From Litoreibacter halocynthiae (GTDB taxonomy: Bacteria; Pseudomonadota; Alphaproteobacteria; Rhodobacterales; Rhodobacteraceae), in contig NZ_SOBH01000001.1 in the NCBI RefSeq assembly GCF_004365635.1, positions 868,001 through 932,000 of the forward strand: a stretch of DNA of 64,000 nt. Direction: 5' to 3'. A program made the position numbers and the translations under genes. The first letter of the stretch is position 1. Each line of letters starts with the position of its first letter. Of this stretch, positions 46,192-54,851 are shown in pieces. The notes beneath the pieces are model-generated. The model made no database searches. It was given only the letters and a program-made list of their open reading frames with translations, and had not been told where the DNA came from.

Positions 46192-47691
46192 CTATTCCAT
46201 CACTGGGATCGAGAACTCGCCGCCTTCTTTGATGCCCGAGGGCCAGCGCGAGGTGACAGTTTTGGTGCGTGTGTAGAACTTGAACGCATCCGGCCCGTGC
46301 TGGTTCAAGTCACCGAACATGGATTTTTTCCAGCCACCAAAGGTATGATAGGCCAGCGGAACAGGGATCGGGACGTTGATACCGACCATGCCGATGTTGA
46401 TCCGGTTTGCGAAGTCACGCGCGGTGTCGCCATCGCGGGTATAGATCGCAGTACCGTTGCCGTATTCGTGGTCCATCGCCATTTTCAGCGCGTCTTCATA
46501 GGTTTCTGCACGCACGGTAGACAGAACAGGCCCGAAGATCTCGTGCTTGTAGATGTCCATATCCGTGGTTACGCCATCAAACAAATGTGGGCCGACAAAG
46601 AAGCCGTCCTCGTAGCCTTGCAATTTGAAGTCGCGACCGTCGACAACCAGCTTGGCACCTTGGTCGATGCCGGTTTGCACCAAACGCTCGATATTGGCCT
46701 TGGCGGCCGCTGTGACCACGGGGCCGTAGTCAACATCTTTGCCGGATGTGTAGGGACCAACTTTCAGGGCTTCCACTTTCGGCACCAGCTTTTCGAGCAA
46801 CCGGTCCGCAGTGTCATCACCGACTGCAACCGCAACCGAGATCGCCATACAGCGTTCGCCAGCCGCGCCGAAACCGGCACCAACCAATGCGTCGGCGGCT
46901 TGGTTCATGTCAGCGTCGGGCATGATGATCATGTGGTTTTTTGCACCGCCAAAGCACTGAACGCGTTTGCCGTTGGCGCAGCCTGTGGCGTAGATGTATT
47001 CGGCAATCGGGGTGGAGCCAACGAAGCCCACGGACTGGATCACGTCGTGGTGCAGGATCGCATCGACGGCTTCTTTGTCGCCGTTCACGACCTGCAAGAT
47101 ACCTTTGGGCAAGCCCGCTTCTTCCATCAACTCGGCTAACATCAGCGGAACCGACGGGTCACGCTCGGACGGTTTCAGGATGAAGGCGTTGCCGCAAACG
47201 ATTGCAGGGGCGAACATCCACATAGGGATCATCGCCGGGAAGTTGAACGGGGTGATACCAGCCGTCACGCCCAAGGCTTGTTTCATCGAATACATGTCGA
47301 TGCCCGGGCCTGCGCTGTCGGTGTAATCACCTTTCAGCAACTCTGGTGCGCCGATGCAGTATTCGACCACTTCAAGACCGCGTTGCACGTCGCCTGCGGC
47401 ATCGGGCAGGGTTTTGCCGTGCTCGCGGGACAGGGCTTCAGCCAGCTTGTCCATATCGCGGTTCAGGAGATCCACGAATTTCATCATCACGCGGGCGCGA
47501 CGTTGGGGGTTCATCGCCGCCCAAGCTGGTTGAGCCGCAGCCGCAACCTGTACGGCTTGGTCCATTTCGTCGACGGAGGCCAACGGAACCTTGGCCTGCA
47601 CTTCACCCGTCGCAGGGTTGTAGACATCGGCAAATCGACCGGACGTACCTTTGACATGGGCGCCATTGATATAGTGGGTAAGCTCTTGCAT
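46192..47691 (-). CDS. mmsA: Methylmalonate-semialdehyde dehydrogenase (CoA-acylating)
   Basis: 499 aa aldehyde dehydrogenase. It converts methylmalonate semialdehyde to propionyl-CoA and malonate semialdehyde to acetyl-CoA. Catalytic C281 (GAAGERCMAIS) and the glycine-rich NAD/CoA region (SVGFVGSTPIAEYIYATGC) are in place, as is the MSDH-type ITPFNFPAMIPMWMFAPAI block. GAGG lies 5 nt before the ATG. It begins the valine transcript and is divergent from a LysR regulator. The related DddC in DMSP catabolism belongs to the same family. Confidence 0.95.
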   Translation of the reverse strand: MQELTHYINGAHVKGTSGRFADVYNPATGEVQAKVPLASVDEMDQAVQVAAAAQPAWAAMNPQRRARVMMKFVDLLNRDMDKLAEALSREHGKTLPDAAGDVQRGLEVVEYCIGAPELLKGDYTDSAGPGIDMYSMKQALGVTAGITPFNFPAMIPMWMFAPAIVCGNAFILKPSERDPSVPLMLAELMEEAGLPKGILQVVNGDKEAVDAILHHDVIQSVGFVGSTPIAEYIYATGCANGKRVQCFGGAKNHMIIMPDADMNQAADALVGAGFGAAGERCMAISVAVAVGDDTADRLLEKLVPKVEALKVGPYTSGKDVDYGPVVTAAAKANIERLVQTGIDQGAKLVVDGRDFKLQGYEDGFFVGPHLFDGVTTDMDIYKHEIFGPVLSTVRAETYEDALKMAMDHEYGNGTAIYTRDGDTARDFANRINIGMVGINVPIPVPLAYHTFGGWKKSMFGDLNQHGPDAFKFYTRTKTVTSRWPSGIKEGGEFSIPVME

Positions 47692-47724
47692 GGAATCCTC
47701 CTTGAATTTCAGCACCAGCTTAGG

Positions 47725-47775
47725 CTTGCATTTATGCAAGAAAAAGAGCCAGTTTCCCAAAACCATTTTGCAAAA
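47725..47775. promoter_or_regulatory. Operator candidates between mmsA and the LysR gene
   Basis: CTTGCAT-TT-ATGCAAG (47725-47740) is a perfect palindrome containing the T-N11-A spacing of LysR sites, and TTTTGCAAAA (47766-47775) is a second palindrome sharing the TTGCAA core. They lie in the 98-bp gap between the divergent starts, as expected for an autoregulating LysR protein. Confidence 0.6.
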
Positions 47776-47789
47776 ATGTAGGTATGATC

Positions 47790-48689
47790 ATGGCGGAGCC
47801 GAAATGGGATGATTTACGGGTCTTTCTAGCCGTCGCGCGCGCGGAAAGCTTGTCGCGCGGGGGCAAGGCCCTTCGGCTGGACCCGGCAACCGTCGGGCGG
47901 CGAATTGCACGTCTGGAAGAGGCGCTCGACGTTACCCTGTTTATGAAATCCCCACAGGGCTACGCGTTGACCCAAGCCGGAGAGCGTTTGGCCTCGCGCG
48001 CAGAGGTTGTCGAGACGACGATCCTGAACGCCCATGACGATGCTGCGGGCGGTGCAGAGGCGATGACGGGTCAGATTCGGGTCGGTGCGCCGGACGGGTG
48101 TGCCAACTATCTGCTTCCGCAGGTCTGTGCGTCGATCTGCGCGGACCATCCCGGGCTGGAAGTGCAAATCGTGGCCCTCCCGCGCGTGCTAAACCTGTCA
48201 AAGCGCGAGGCGGATATGGCGATCACCGTGTCTCCACCGACGGCGGGCAGGCTGACCAGTCAAAAACTTGCGGATTACCACCTGCATTTGATGGCGAGCC
48301 GGGACTACCTTGCAAAGGCGCCACCGCTGAACAGTCTAGAAGACCTCAAGAACCATAAGGTGATCGGCTATATCTCCGATCTGATCTTTGACGCCGAGTT
48401 GGACTACCTGTCGGAAATCGGCGGCCCGCGCACCAATTTCGCATCGAATTCGGCATCTGTGCAGCTCAATTGGGCAAGGGTCGGCGCGGGGCTGGTGATT
48501 GGTCATGACTTTGCACTGCCTTTTGCGCCGGAGCTCACAAGGGTGCTTCCTGATCAGTTTTCATTAAAGCGGAGCTTCTATCTGGTGCGTCATGCGGATG
48601 ACCGGAATATCTCCCGCCTTCGATTTTTTGCCCAAGAACTGGGGGTTAGGGTGCGGCATGAAGTGTCGCGGCTGGAAGGTCGCACTTGA
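47790..48689 (+). CDS. LysR-family transcriptional regulator
   Basis: 299 aa. A winged helix-turn-helix at 7-65 (WDDLRVFLAVARAESLSRGGKALRLDPATVGRRIARLEEALDVTLFMKSPQGYALTQAGE) is followed by a LysR substrate-binding domain. Being divergent from mmsA with palindromes between, it probably controls the valine cluster; the effector is unknown. The ATG at 47790 is preferred to one 6 nt upstream, since AGG lies 7 nt before it. Confidence 0.88.
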   Translation: MAEPKWDDLRVFLAVARAESLSRGGKALRLDPATVGRRIARLEEALDVTLFMKSPQGYALTQAGERLASRAEVVETTILNAHDDAAGGAEAMTGQIRVGAPDGCANYLLPQVCASICADHPGLEVQIVALPRVLNLSKREADMAITVSPPTAGRLTSQKLADYHLHLMASRDYLAKAPPLNSLEDLKNHKVIGYISDLIFDAELDYLSEIGGPRTNFASNSASVQLNWARVGAGLVIGHDFALPFAPELTRVLPDQFSLKRSFYLVRHADDRNISRLRFFAQELGVRVRHEVSRLEGRT

Positions 48690-48759
48690 CGGAAAGCTAG
48701 GGTTGCGACGACAGTGGTGGAATAGATCGCAATGTTTGAAGAGAAGAGGAGTCGCGCAC

Positions 48760-49194
48760 ATGTTGGTGAGCCACATATTGAAGCTAAAAGCGGATGACGG
48801 GGTTGTGACGATTGGACCAGAGGCCTCGGTCGCCGATGCGGCCGGTATGCTGTCTGAACGCCGCATAGGCTCGGTGGTCGTGTCCTCGGATAACAAAACG
48901 GCTCTGGGTATTCTGTCTGAGCGCGACATTGTGCGTGAAATCGGGAAGCGCGGGGCTGGCTGTCTCTCGGAAACCGTGGACAGCATGATGACCAAGAAAC
49001 TTGTCACTTGCTCAAAAAGCGATCGCGCTGACTCCATTTTGAGTACGATGACCGATGGTCGCTTCCGCCACATGCCCGTGATCGAAAATGGCGAAATGGT
49101 CGGTTTGATTACTTTGGGTGACGTTGTGAAGGCACGCCTAAGCGAATTGGCCATGGAAAAAGACGCGTTAGAAGGCATGATAATGGGGCACTAG
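48760..49194 (+). CDS. CBS-domain protein
   Basis: 144 aa of two CBS domains (about 12-65 and 76-130), each with the usual (G/S)-x-(V/M)-P-V-(I/V)-x-N-G pattern (GSVVVSSDNKTALGILSERDIVREI and RHMPVIENGEMVGLITLGDVV). Stand-alone CBS pairs bind adenosine nucleotides; no partner is adjacent. An AGAGGAG lies upstream of the ATG. Downstream, coaD is 149 bp away. Confidence 0.85.
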   Translation: MLVSHILKLKADDGVVTIGPEASVADAAGMLSERRIGSVVVSSDNKTALGILSERDIVREIGKRGAGCLSETVDSMMTKKLVTCSKSDRADSILSTMTDGRFRHMPVIENGEMVGLITLGDVVKARLSELAMEKDALEGMIMGH

Positions 49195-49343
49195 GGGCAC
49201 TTATGCGGAGGGGGGAGCCAGAGCGCGACTGCTTCCGTATCAATGCCTGAGATCCACGAAGGCGATTGGAACAGCAATCGTCTTGCAATTCGTCACGCAA
49301 TATTGTTGCGTGGTTGTGCTGATGACTAACAAAGGCCCGACCT

Positions 49344-49835
49344 ATGCGTATTGGACTATACCCCGGAACATTCGATCCAATTACGCTTGGGCATTCAGAT
49401 ATTATCCGCCGCGGGTGCTCTTTGGTGGACAGACTGGTCATCGGAGTCGCAATAAATCGCGACAAGGGACCATTGTTTTCGTTGGAAGAACGTACCGCAA
49501 TGATCGAGGCCGAAAGTGCCAAAATCAGCAGCGAGACAGGGTGTGAGATCGTCGTCCATCCATTTGATAACCTGCTGATCCATTGCGCCCGGGATGTCGG
49601 TGCAACCGTTATCATCCGGGGGCTGCGCGCGGTGGCTGATTTTGAGTATGAATATCAAATGGTTGGCATGAACCGTGCCATGGATAACAGCATCGAGACC
49701 GTGTTTTTGATGGCCGAGGCGCAGCATCAGGCGATCGCATCAAAGCTGGTCAAGGAAATCGCGCGATTGGGGGGAGATGTGTCGAAGTTCGTCACACCTT
49801 CGGTCAAGGCCGCTTTGCTCGAGCGTTTGGGATAG
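49344..49835 (+). CDS. coaD: Phosphopantetheine adenylyltransferase
   Basis: 163 aa. Makes dephospho-CoA from 4'-phosphopantetheine and ATP. The nucleotidyltransferase T/HxGH motif is TLGH at 14-17 (YPGTFDPITLGHSDI); RGLRAVADFEYEYQMVGMNR is the family's substrate block, and the C-terminal FVTPSV is typical. Length is exactly as expected. Confidence 0.96.
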   Translation: MRIGLYPGTFDPITLGHSDIIRRGCSLVDRLVIGVAINRDKGPLFSLEERTAMIEAESAKISSETGCEIVVHPFDNLLIHCARDVGATVIIRGLRAVADFEYEYQMVGMNRAMDNSIETVFLMAEAQHQAIASKLVKEIARLGGDVSKFVTPSVKAALLERLG

Positions 49836-49927
49836 CAAACCTTGTAACCACGTTTCTGGCGGGGGTTTACACCGCCCGCCACTGGTCTAGTTTGTCGCCA
49901 AATCAAAACGCTTAGGAGCGCCCTAAA

Positions 49928-50506
49928 ATGGCCGATATCAAAGATCCCGAAAACACAATCCTGATGGAACTGACTGGTGGCACAGTCGCGATCGAGTTGC
50001 TGCCTGACGTCGCCCCTCAGCACACTGCGCGTATGAAAGAGCTTGCACGTTCCGGTGCCTACAACAATGTGGCCTTCCACCGTGTCATCGACGGCTTCAT
50101 GGCGCAGACAGGTGACGTTGCAAATGGCAACATGGAGAAAGATTTCAACATCCGTATGGCTGGAACCGGTGGCTCTGAGATGCCTGACGTACCTGCGGAG
50201 TTTTCGAAATTGCCGCATGATCGTGGAACAATCGGCGCAGCACGTTCGGCCAACCCGAACTCCGCCAATAGCCAGTTTTTCATCAACTTCTCGGACAATA
50301 ATTTCTTGAATGGCCAGTACACCGTTTATGGACGCGTGATTGAAGGCATGGAGCATGTCGACGCGATCCAACGGGGCGAGCCGCCAATGAACCCGGACCG
50401 CATGATTTCGGTGATGGTTGCCGCTGATGCCGGTGGTGCCGCTGCTCCGGCTGACGATGATGCCGCAGAGCCTGAAGCAGAAGCAGATGGTGGCGACGGT
50501 GAATAA
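49928..50506 (+). CDS. Peptidyl-prolyl cis-trans isomerase, cyclophilin type (cytoplasmic)
   Basis: 192 aa with no signal peptide. The cyclophilin core (about 12-165) has FHRVIDGFMAQTGDV and SANSQFFINFSDNNFLNGQYTVYGRVIEGM, including the Arg and Phe of the active site. The last 25 residues are Ala/Glu/Asp-rich. It catalyses proline isomerisation. The second cyclophilin starts 20 nt before its end, so the two are probably one transcript and one duplication. Confidence 0.92.
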   Translation: MADIKDPENTILMELTGGTVAIELLPDVAPQHTARMKELARSGAYNNVAFHRVIDGFMAQTGDVANGNMEKDFNIRMAGTGGSEMPDVPAEFSKLPHDRGTIGAARSANPNSANSQFFINFSDNNFLNGQYTVYGRVIEGMEHVDAIQRGEPPMNPDRMISVMVAADAGGAAAPADDDAAEPEAEADGGDGE

Positions 50507-51047
50507 ACTCCTCGCAGTATGCGCTTTTCTGGTTGCCAGCCCCGCCTTTGCGACAGGGCTGGCAATCGACGTTGCCGGTGATGCCAACGGAACGGTCGTT
50601 ATCGACTTGTTCGAAGATGTAGCCCCAAAACATGTGGAGCAAATTACAGCGCTGGCCGCTGAAGGAGCCTATGACGGCGTAGTGTTCCACCGCGTGATTG
50701 AAGGCTTCATGGCGCAAACAGGTGATGTTGAATTCGGTAAAGCCGGTGGCGACACCAGCGGCGCGGGGCGCGGTGGGTCAAGCCGTCCTGACTTGCCCGC
50801 GGAGTTTTCCGACCTCAATTTTGACCGAGGTGTCGTGGGCATGGCACGTAGCCAGAACCCGAATTCCGCCAATAGCCAGTTCTTCATCATGTTCGACGAG
50901 GGCTCTTTCCTGAACGGACAGTATACCGTTGTGGGTAAGGTGACCTCTGGCATGGAGGTGGTAGACCAGATCAAGCTGGGCAAGGGGGCCAATGGCTCTG
51001 TGCTTGGTGCGCCTGATCAAATGAAGGCTGTCCGCGTCATCGACTAA
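50487..51047 (+). CDS. Peptidyl-prolyl cis-trans isomerase, cyclophilin type (secreted)
   Basis: 186 aa. A signal peptide (MVATVNKLLAVCAFLVASPAFA) precedes a cyclophilin domain (FHRVIEGFMAQTGDV, SANSQFFIMFDEGSFLNGQYTVVGKVTSGM), so it acts in the periplasm. The start overlaps the previous gene by 20 nt; a GTG at 50499 is an alternative start and would shorten the overlap to 8 nt. The two cores are alike, so this is a paralogue of the upstream gene. Confidence 0.9.
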   Translation: MVATVNKLLAVCAFLVASPAFATGLAIDVAGDANGTVVIDLFEDVAPKHVEQITALAAEGAYDGVVFHRVIEGFMAQTGDVEFGKAGGDTSGAGRGGSSRPDLPAEFSDLNFDRGVVGMARSQNPNSANSQFFIMFDEGSFLNGQYTVVGKVTSGMEVVDQIKLGKGANGSVLGAPDQMKAVRVID

Positions 51048-51122
51048 CGCGCCATCAACCCCGCGTGAGCGGGGCTGTTCAGGCCGCGGTGAACGGGCCA
51101 TGCTACTTTGGGAGGAGTTAGC

Positions 51123-52082
51123 ATGGCCCGTTTTTCATTTGTCGTGACCGCTATCTGGATGGTGTTGATGTCTGTCGCGCATGCGCAAAGCCCGTCTCTG
51201 ACGACGGGATGGCCAAATACCGACTTTTCCAAAGCAACCGTGGATCTAAGCGAAATCCGCTCCGGTGGTCCCGGAAAAGACGGCATCCCCGCGGTTGATG
51301 CTCCGACATTCCTCAAAGTCTCGGACGAACGCCGCATCAACCCGCGTGAACCGGTTATGACGGTCGAGCTTGCGGGGCAGCGTCCACGCGCCTATCCGAT
51401 CCGTTATTTCATGGTCCATGAGATCGTAAATGACGTGGTGGGCGGCGTGCCAATCGCCGTGACCTTCTGCCCGCTGTGCAATTCGGGTGTGGTGTTTGAT
51501 CGACGTCTCGCAGGACGAACACTGTCATTTGGGGTGTCCGGCAACCTGCGTAACTCGGACATGGTCATGTATGACCGCCAAACCGAAAGTTGGTGGCAGC
51601 AAGCGGTGGGCGAGGGCATCGTGGGTCAACTTGCAGGGCGCAGGCTCAAGCAAATACCAAGCTGGATGGAAAGCTGGGAGGCGTTCAAAGACAGGAACCC
51701 TGACGGGCTTGTGTTGAACGCTCCGCTAGCGGGCTACAATTACGGATCAAACCCTTATGTGAAGTACGACACCGCCGCGCGGCCTTTCCTTTACGACGGA
51801 GCGCTGCCACCCAACAGCATCGACCCGATGGCCCGCGTCATCCGAGTCGGCAATCGTGCGTGGACAATGGATCGTCTGCGCCAGGAAAAAACCATCCGCG
51901 AGCATGGGGTAGAGCTGTCATGGCAAGGCGAGCAGGCTTCTGCTTTGGACAGTCGCCAGATTGGCAAAGGACGCAGCGTTGGAGCCGTTCGGGTGCGCGA
52001 CGGGCAGGGGCGTGACGTCGTTCATGATGTGATGTTCGCGTTTGCTTTCCATGCCTTTCATCCAAAAGGGACGTGGCACTAA
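51123..52082 (+). CDS. DUF3179 domain protein, exported
   Basis: 319 aa. A signal peptide (about 1-22, ending SVAHA) is followed by the DUF3179 domain: PIRYFMVHEIVNDVVGGVPIAVTFCPLCNSGVVFDRR with a CPLC pair, then GVSGNLRNSDMVMYDRQTESWWQQAVGEGIVG. No function has been established. GGAGGAG lies 7 nt before the ATG. Its stop overlaps that of the convergent crotonase gene by 3 nt. Confidence 0.85.
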   Translation: MARFSFVVTAIWMVLMSVAHAQSPSLTTGWPNTDFSKATVDLSEIRSGGPGKDGIPAVDAPTFLKVSDERRINPREPVMTVELAGQRPRAYPIRYFMVHEIVNDVVGGVPIAVTFCPLCNSGVVFDRRLAGRTLSFGVSGNLRNSDMVMYDRQTESWWQQAVGEGIVGQLAGRRLKQIPSWMESWEAFKDRNPDGLVLNAPLAGYNYGSNPYVKYDTAARPFLYDGALPPNSIDPMARVIRVGNRAWTMDRLRQEKTIREHGVELSWQGEQASALDSRQIGKGRSVGAVRVRDGQGRDVVHDVMFAFAFHAFHPKGTWH

Positions 52083-52864
52083 CTCCAGCTTGGTTTCCGC
52101 TTCTCCAAAAAGGCTTTGATGCCTTCATCCGTGTCATCCAGTGCCATGTTTACCGCCATCACCTCACCCGCGTAGGCATAGGCTTCAGCCACAGGCATTT
52201 GGGCCTGCTCGTAGAAGGCCTGTTTGCCGATGCGCACCGCCGAGCCAAGCTTGGCAGCGATCGTCTTCGCAAGCTCCATGGTCTCCTCGGCCAGATCACC
52301 TGTTGCGACGCGGTTGATCAACCCGACTTCCCGCGCGCGCTCTGCGTCGACAAATTCACCGGTTGTTAACATCTCAAATGCTTGCTTGCGGTGAATATTG
52401 CGGCTGAGTGCAACCATTGGTGTGGAACAGAACAACCCGATATTCACACCATTAACGCCGAATTTAGTGCCATGTGCTGCAACCGCCAAATCGCAAGTCG
52501 CCACCAATTGGCAGCCAGCCGCCGTAGCGATCCCGTGTGCTTGCGCGATCACCGGCTGCGGCAGGCTTTGGATGCGGGCCATCACGGCAGAGCAGCGTGC
52601 GAACAGATCTAGCCAAGCTGCGCGGCCATTGTCCTTATCGGCACGGGCCGCCTGCATCTCTTTCAGGTCATGGCCTGCGCAAAACACTTTGCCTGCGCCA
52701 TTTAGAATGACAACGCGGATAGCTTTATCCTCTGCCACCTCATCCAAAGCCGACAGCAACGCGGCCAGCATAGCATCAGATAATGCGTTCAATTTGGACG
52801 GGTTGTTCAGGGTCAGCCGTGCAACAGCGCCTTCATCGGCGCGAAAAACTAACGCATCGTTCAT
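52079..52864 (-). CDS. Enoyl-CoA hydratase/isomerase (crotonase) family, atypical active site
   Basis: 261 aa. The crotonase fold is clear (FCAGHDLKEMQAARAD, IAQAHGIATAAGCQLVATCDLAVAAHGTKFGVNGVNIGLFCSTPMVALSR). However, the two catalytic glutamates of true enoyl-CoA hydratases are missing: the first reads GCQ instead of GCE, and the second block reads GVNGVNIGL where GxPE is expected. It resembles the ECHDC3-like group; a hydratase function is doubtful. It is convergent with the DUF3179 gene. Confidence 0.85.
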   Translation of the reverse strand: MNDALVFRADEGAVARLTLNNPSKLNALSDAMLAALLSALDEVAEDKAIRVVILNGAGKVFCAGHDLKEMQAARADKDNGRAAWLDLFARCSAVMARIQSLPQPVIAQAHGIATAAGCQLVATCDLAVAAHGTKFGVNGVNIGLFCSTPMVALSRNIHRKQAFEMLTTGEFVDAERAREVGLINRVATGDLAEETMELAKTIAAKLGSAVRIGKQAFYEQAQMPVAEAYAYAGEVMAVNMALDDTDEGIKAFLEKRKPSWS

Positions 52865-52933
52865 CTTGTCATTCCACCCTTGATCTGGTCCGGTAAGCAC
52901 AAAGCCTAAGACGAACGGGGGCAGGGGGGAAGT

Positions 52934-53359
52934 ATGGAAGTGAAGATGGACAAGGCCGCATTGGAGGCGTTCCTGTTGCGTGATTTTACGCAAGTGGCGG
53001 ACGACTTCGAGTTTGTCGAGATCGCGCCGCCTTTCGTGACCATGGCCTTGTCAGCGTCCGAGAAGCACCTGCGGCCGGGCGGTACCGTCTCCGGCCCGTC
53101 CATGTTCGCGCTGGCCGATGTTTGCGCCTATTTTTGCATCCTGTCAGTGCTGGGGCCGGTCGCCTTGGCGGTGACGACGAATTGCTCCATCGACTTCATG
53201 CGCAAACCTGCACCGGGGAGATTGCTTTGCCGTATGGAGCTGCTCAAACTGGGCCGCGTGCTGGCAGTGACAGAAGGGCGGCTCTATTCGGAGGCAGAGC
53301 CCGATAAGCCGGTGGCGCGCGCCTCGTTGACCTATTCCATTCCCCCAGTCGGGGTGTGA
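52934..53359 (+). CDS. PaaI-type hotdog thioesterase
   Basis: 141 aa. HotDog fold with RPGGTVSGPSMFALADVCAYFCILSVLGPVALAVTTNCSIDFMRKPAPGRLLCRMELLKLGRVLAVTEGRLY, typical of PaaI/YbgC-like acyl-CoA thioesterases; the catalytic Asp is in the ALADVCAY segment. The substrate is unknown. The ATG at 52934 follows GGGGGGA at a short spacing; an ATG 12 nt later is possible. The small membrane gene overlaps its stop by 4 nt. Confidence 0.82.
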   Translation: MEVKMDKAALEAFLLRDFTQVADDFEFVEIAPPFVTMALSASEKHLRPGGTVSGPSMFALADVCAYFCILSVLGPVALAVTTNCSIDFMRKPAPGRLLCRMELLKLGRVLAVTEGRLYSEAEPDKPVARASLTYSIPPVGV

Positions 53360-53661
53360 GCCGGTTGGACGCCCTCGTGATTTCGCCTGCCGTGTGGGGG
53401 GCTGCTTTCGCGCTGTTTGTTCTGCTGTCGCGAAACACGTTGGCAACGGATGTGGGGATGGTGGGATTTGTTGTAGGCGTTGAGTTGTTCCTGATGCTCG
53501 GGGGTTTCCTTTTGACAATTGTACAGCTGCCGCTGTTGATCTTTGCGGTATCAAAAGGTCGTAATCGGCTCGCGGCGTTGTCAGCATTGGGGATCGTGCT
53601 GTGGTTGGTATTCTGGTTTTGCGGAATGGCCCTCACGCCGAGTATGGTCTATGTAACATGA
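53356..53661 (+). CDS. Small membrane protein, unknown function
   Basis: 101 aa, GTG start at GTGA, overlapping the thioesterase stop. Three hydrophobic stretches (about 9-27, 35-62, 72-93) suggest three membrane passes. I do not recognise the family. Context links it only to the thioesterase. Confidence 0.55.
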   Translation: MSRLDALVISPAVWGAAFALFVLLSRNTLATDVGMVGFVVGVELFLMLGGFLLTIVQLPLLIFAVSKGRNRLAALSALGIVLWLVFWFCGMALTPSMVYVT

Positions 53662-53680
53662 AATTCGTGGGGTAAATTGT

Positions 53681-53698
53681 TACCTTATTTATAAGGTA
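53681..53698. promoter_or_regulatory. 18-bp palindrome in front of rplM
   Basis: TACCTTAT-TT-ATAAGGTA has perfect 8-bp arms. It lies 117 bp before the rplM ATG and 20 nt after the small membrane gene. It could be an operator or the end of the upstream transcript; the two cannot be separated by sequence alone. Confidence 0.45.
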
Positions 53699-53814
53699 CT
53701 GTTTTAAAATGATTAAATACCGAAGTAAGGCGTTGACTGCGCTCTCAGTTCCTATAGAACCACGCCATCCCAAGGGGCTCCAAGCCCCATGGCCGTAATT
53801 CTTGAGGAAAACCC

Positions 53815-54276
53815 ATGAAAACCTTTACCGCTACTCCTAGCGATATCGACAAGAAATGGATCCTGATCGACGCTGAAGGCGTTGTTCTGGGTCGTCTCGC
53901 GTCTATCGTTGCCATGCGCCTGCGTGGCAAGCACAAGCCGTCCTTCACTCCACACATGGACATGGGCGACAACGTGATCATCATCAACGCTGACAAAATC
54001 CAGCTGACCGGCAACAAGCGCGAGAAGCCGAACTACTGGCACACTGGCCACCCGGGCGGCATCAAGTCCCGCACGAACGCCGAGATTCTCGAAGGCAAGC
54101 ACCCAGAGCGCGTTGTGATCCAAGCTGTGAAGCGCATGCTTCCCGGTGGGGTTCTGTCGCGTCAGCAAATGACCAACCTGCGTGTCTACGCATCGGCTGA
54201 TCACCCGCATGAAGCTCAATCCCCCGAAGTTCTGGACGTCAAAGCCATGAACAAGAAAAACACGCGGAGCGCATAA
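53815..54276 (+). CDS. rplM: 50S ribosomal protein L13
   Basis: 153 aa. Family sequence is clear: [94 protein letters not shown]. Binds 23S rRNA early in 50S assembly. AGGA lies 10 nt before the ATG. rpsI follows after 2 nt, the usual pair. Confidence 0.98.
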   Translation: MKTFTATPSDIDKKWILIDAEGVVLGRLASIVAMRLRGKHKPSFTPHMDMGDNVIIINADKIQLTGNKREKPNYWHTGHPGGIKSRTNAEILEGKHPERVVIQAVKRMLPGGVLSRQQMTNLRVYASADHPHEAQSPEVLDVKAMNKKNTRSA

Positions 54277-54278
54277 GA

Positions 54279-54773
54279 ATGGCTGACGAAATCCAATCCC
54301 TCGATGAGTTGAACACCATCGCAGAAGGCGTCACCCCGGCAGCAGCCGTGGCAGAGGCCATCGCCCGTGAGCCCGTTCGTGACGAACTGGGCCGCGCCTA
54401 TGCAACCGGCAAGCGTAAGGACGCGGTTGCCCGTGTCTGGATCAAACCTGGTTCCGGCAAGGTCATCGTGAACGGCAAAGAGCAGAACACATATTTTGCA
54501 CGCCCCGTGCTGCAAATGATCTTGCGCCAGCCTTTCACCGTCTCCGGCACCGAAGATCAGTTCGATGTTATGGCAACTGTCAAAGGCGGCGGTCTGTCCG
54601 GTCAAGCTGGTGCGGTTAAGCACGGCATCTCCAAGGCGTTGCAGCTTTATGATCCGTCCTTGCGTGGCGCCCTGAAAGCCGCAGGCTTCCTGACCCGCGA
54701 CAGCCGCGTGGTCGAGCGTAAGAAATACGGTAAAGCGAAAGCCCGTAAGAGCTTCCAGTTCTCCAAGCGTTAA
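54279..54773 (+). CDS. rpsI: 30S ribosomal protein S9
   Basis: 164 aa. The core (from about 41) shows [36 protein letters not shown] and ends [18 protein letters not shown], whose C-terminal tail reaches the P-site tRNA. The N-terminal 40 residues are an alphaproteobacterial extension. It is 2 nt after rplM and is followed by a strong terminator. Confidence 0.98.
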   Translation: MADEIQSLDELNTIAEGVTPAAAVAEAIAREPVRDELGRAYATGKRKDAVARVWIKPGSGKVIVNGKEQNTYFARPVLQMILRQPFTVSGTEDQFDVMATVKGGGLSGQAGAVKHGISKALQLYDPSLRGALKAAGFLTRDSRVVERKKYGKAKARKSFQFSKR

Positions 54774-54796
54774 GCTTCGAGTTCTTGCGAAATTGG

Positions 54797-54826
54797 AAAA
54801 GGCCACCCAAGCGGGTGGCCTTTTTA
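54797..54826 (+). terminator. Intrinsic terminator of rplM-rpsI
   Basis: GGCCACCC-AAGC-GGGTGGCC (54801-54820) is a perfect 8-bp stem, preceded by AAAA and followed by TTTTTATT. It lies 27 nt after the rpsI stop and is convergent with the RTX gene. Confidence 0.92.
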
Positions 54827-54851
54827 TTGGCTTAGAGCAGGGAGGGGTACG

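Noticed and set aside
46126-47139. Plus-strand open frame opposite mmsA (337 aa)
   Set aside because: His/Arg-rich shadow of a GC-rich conserved gene; mmsA has intact catalytic residues.
53733-53758. TTGACT/TATAGA promoter for rplM
   Set aside because: The spacer is only 14 bp, so the two boxes do not form a good sigma-70 promoter together.
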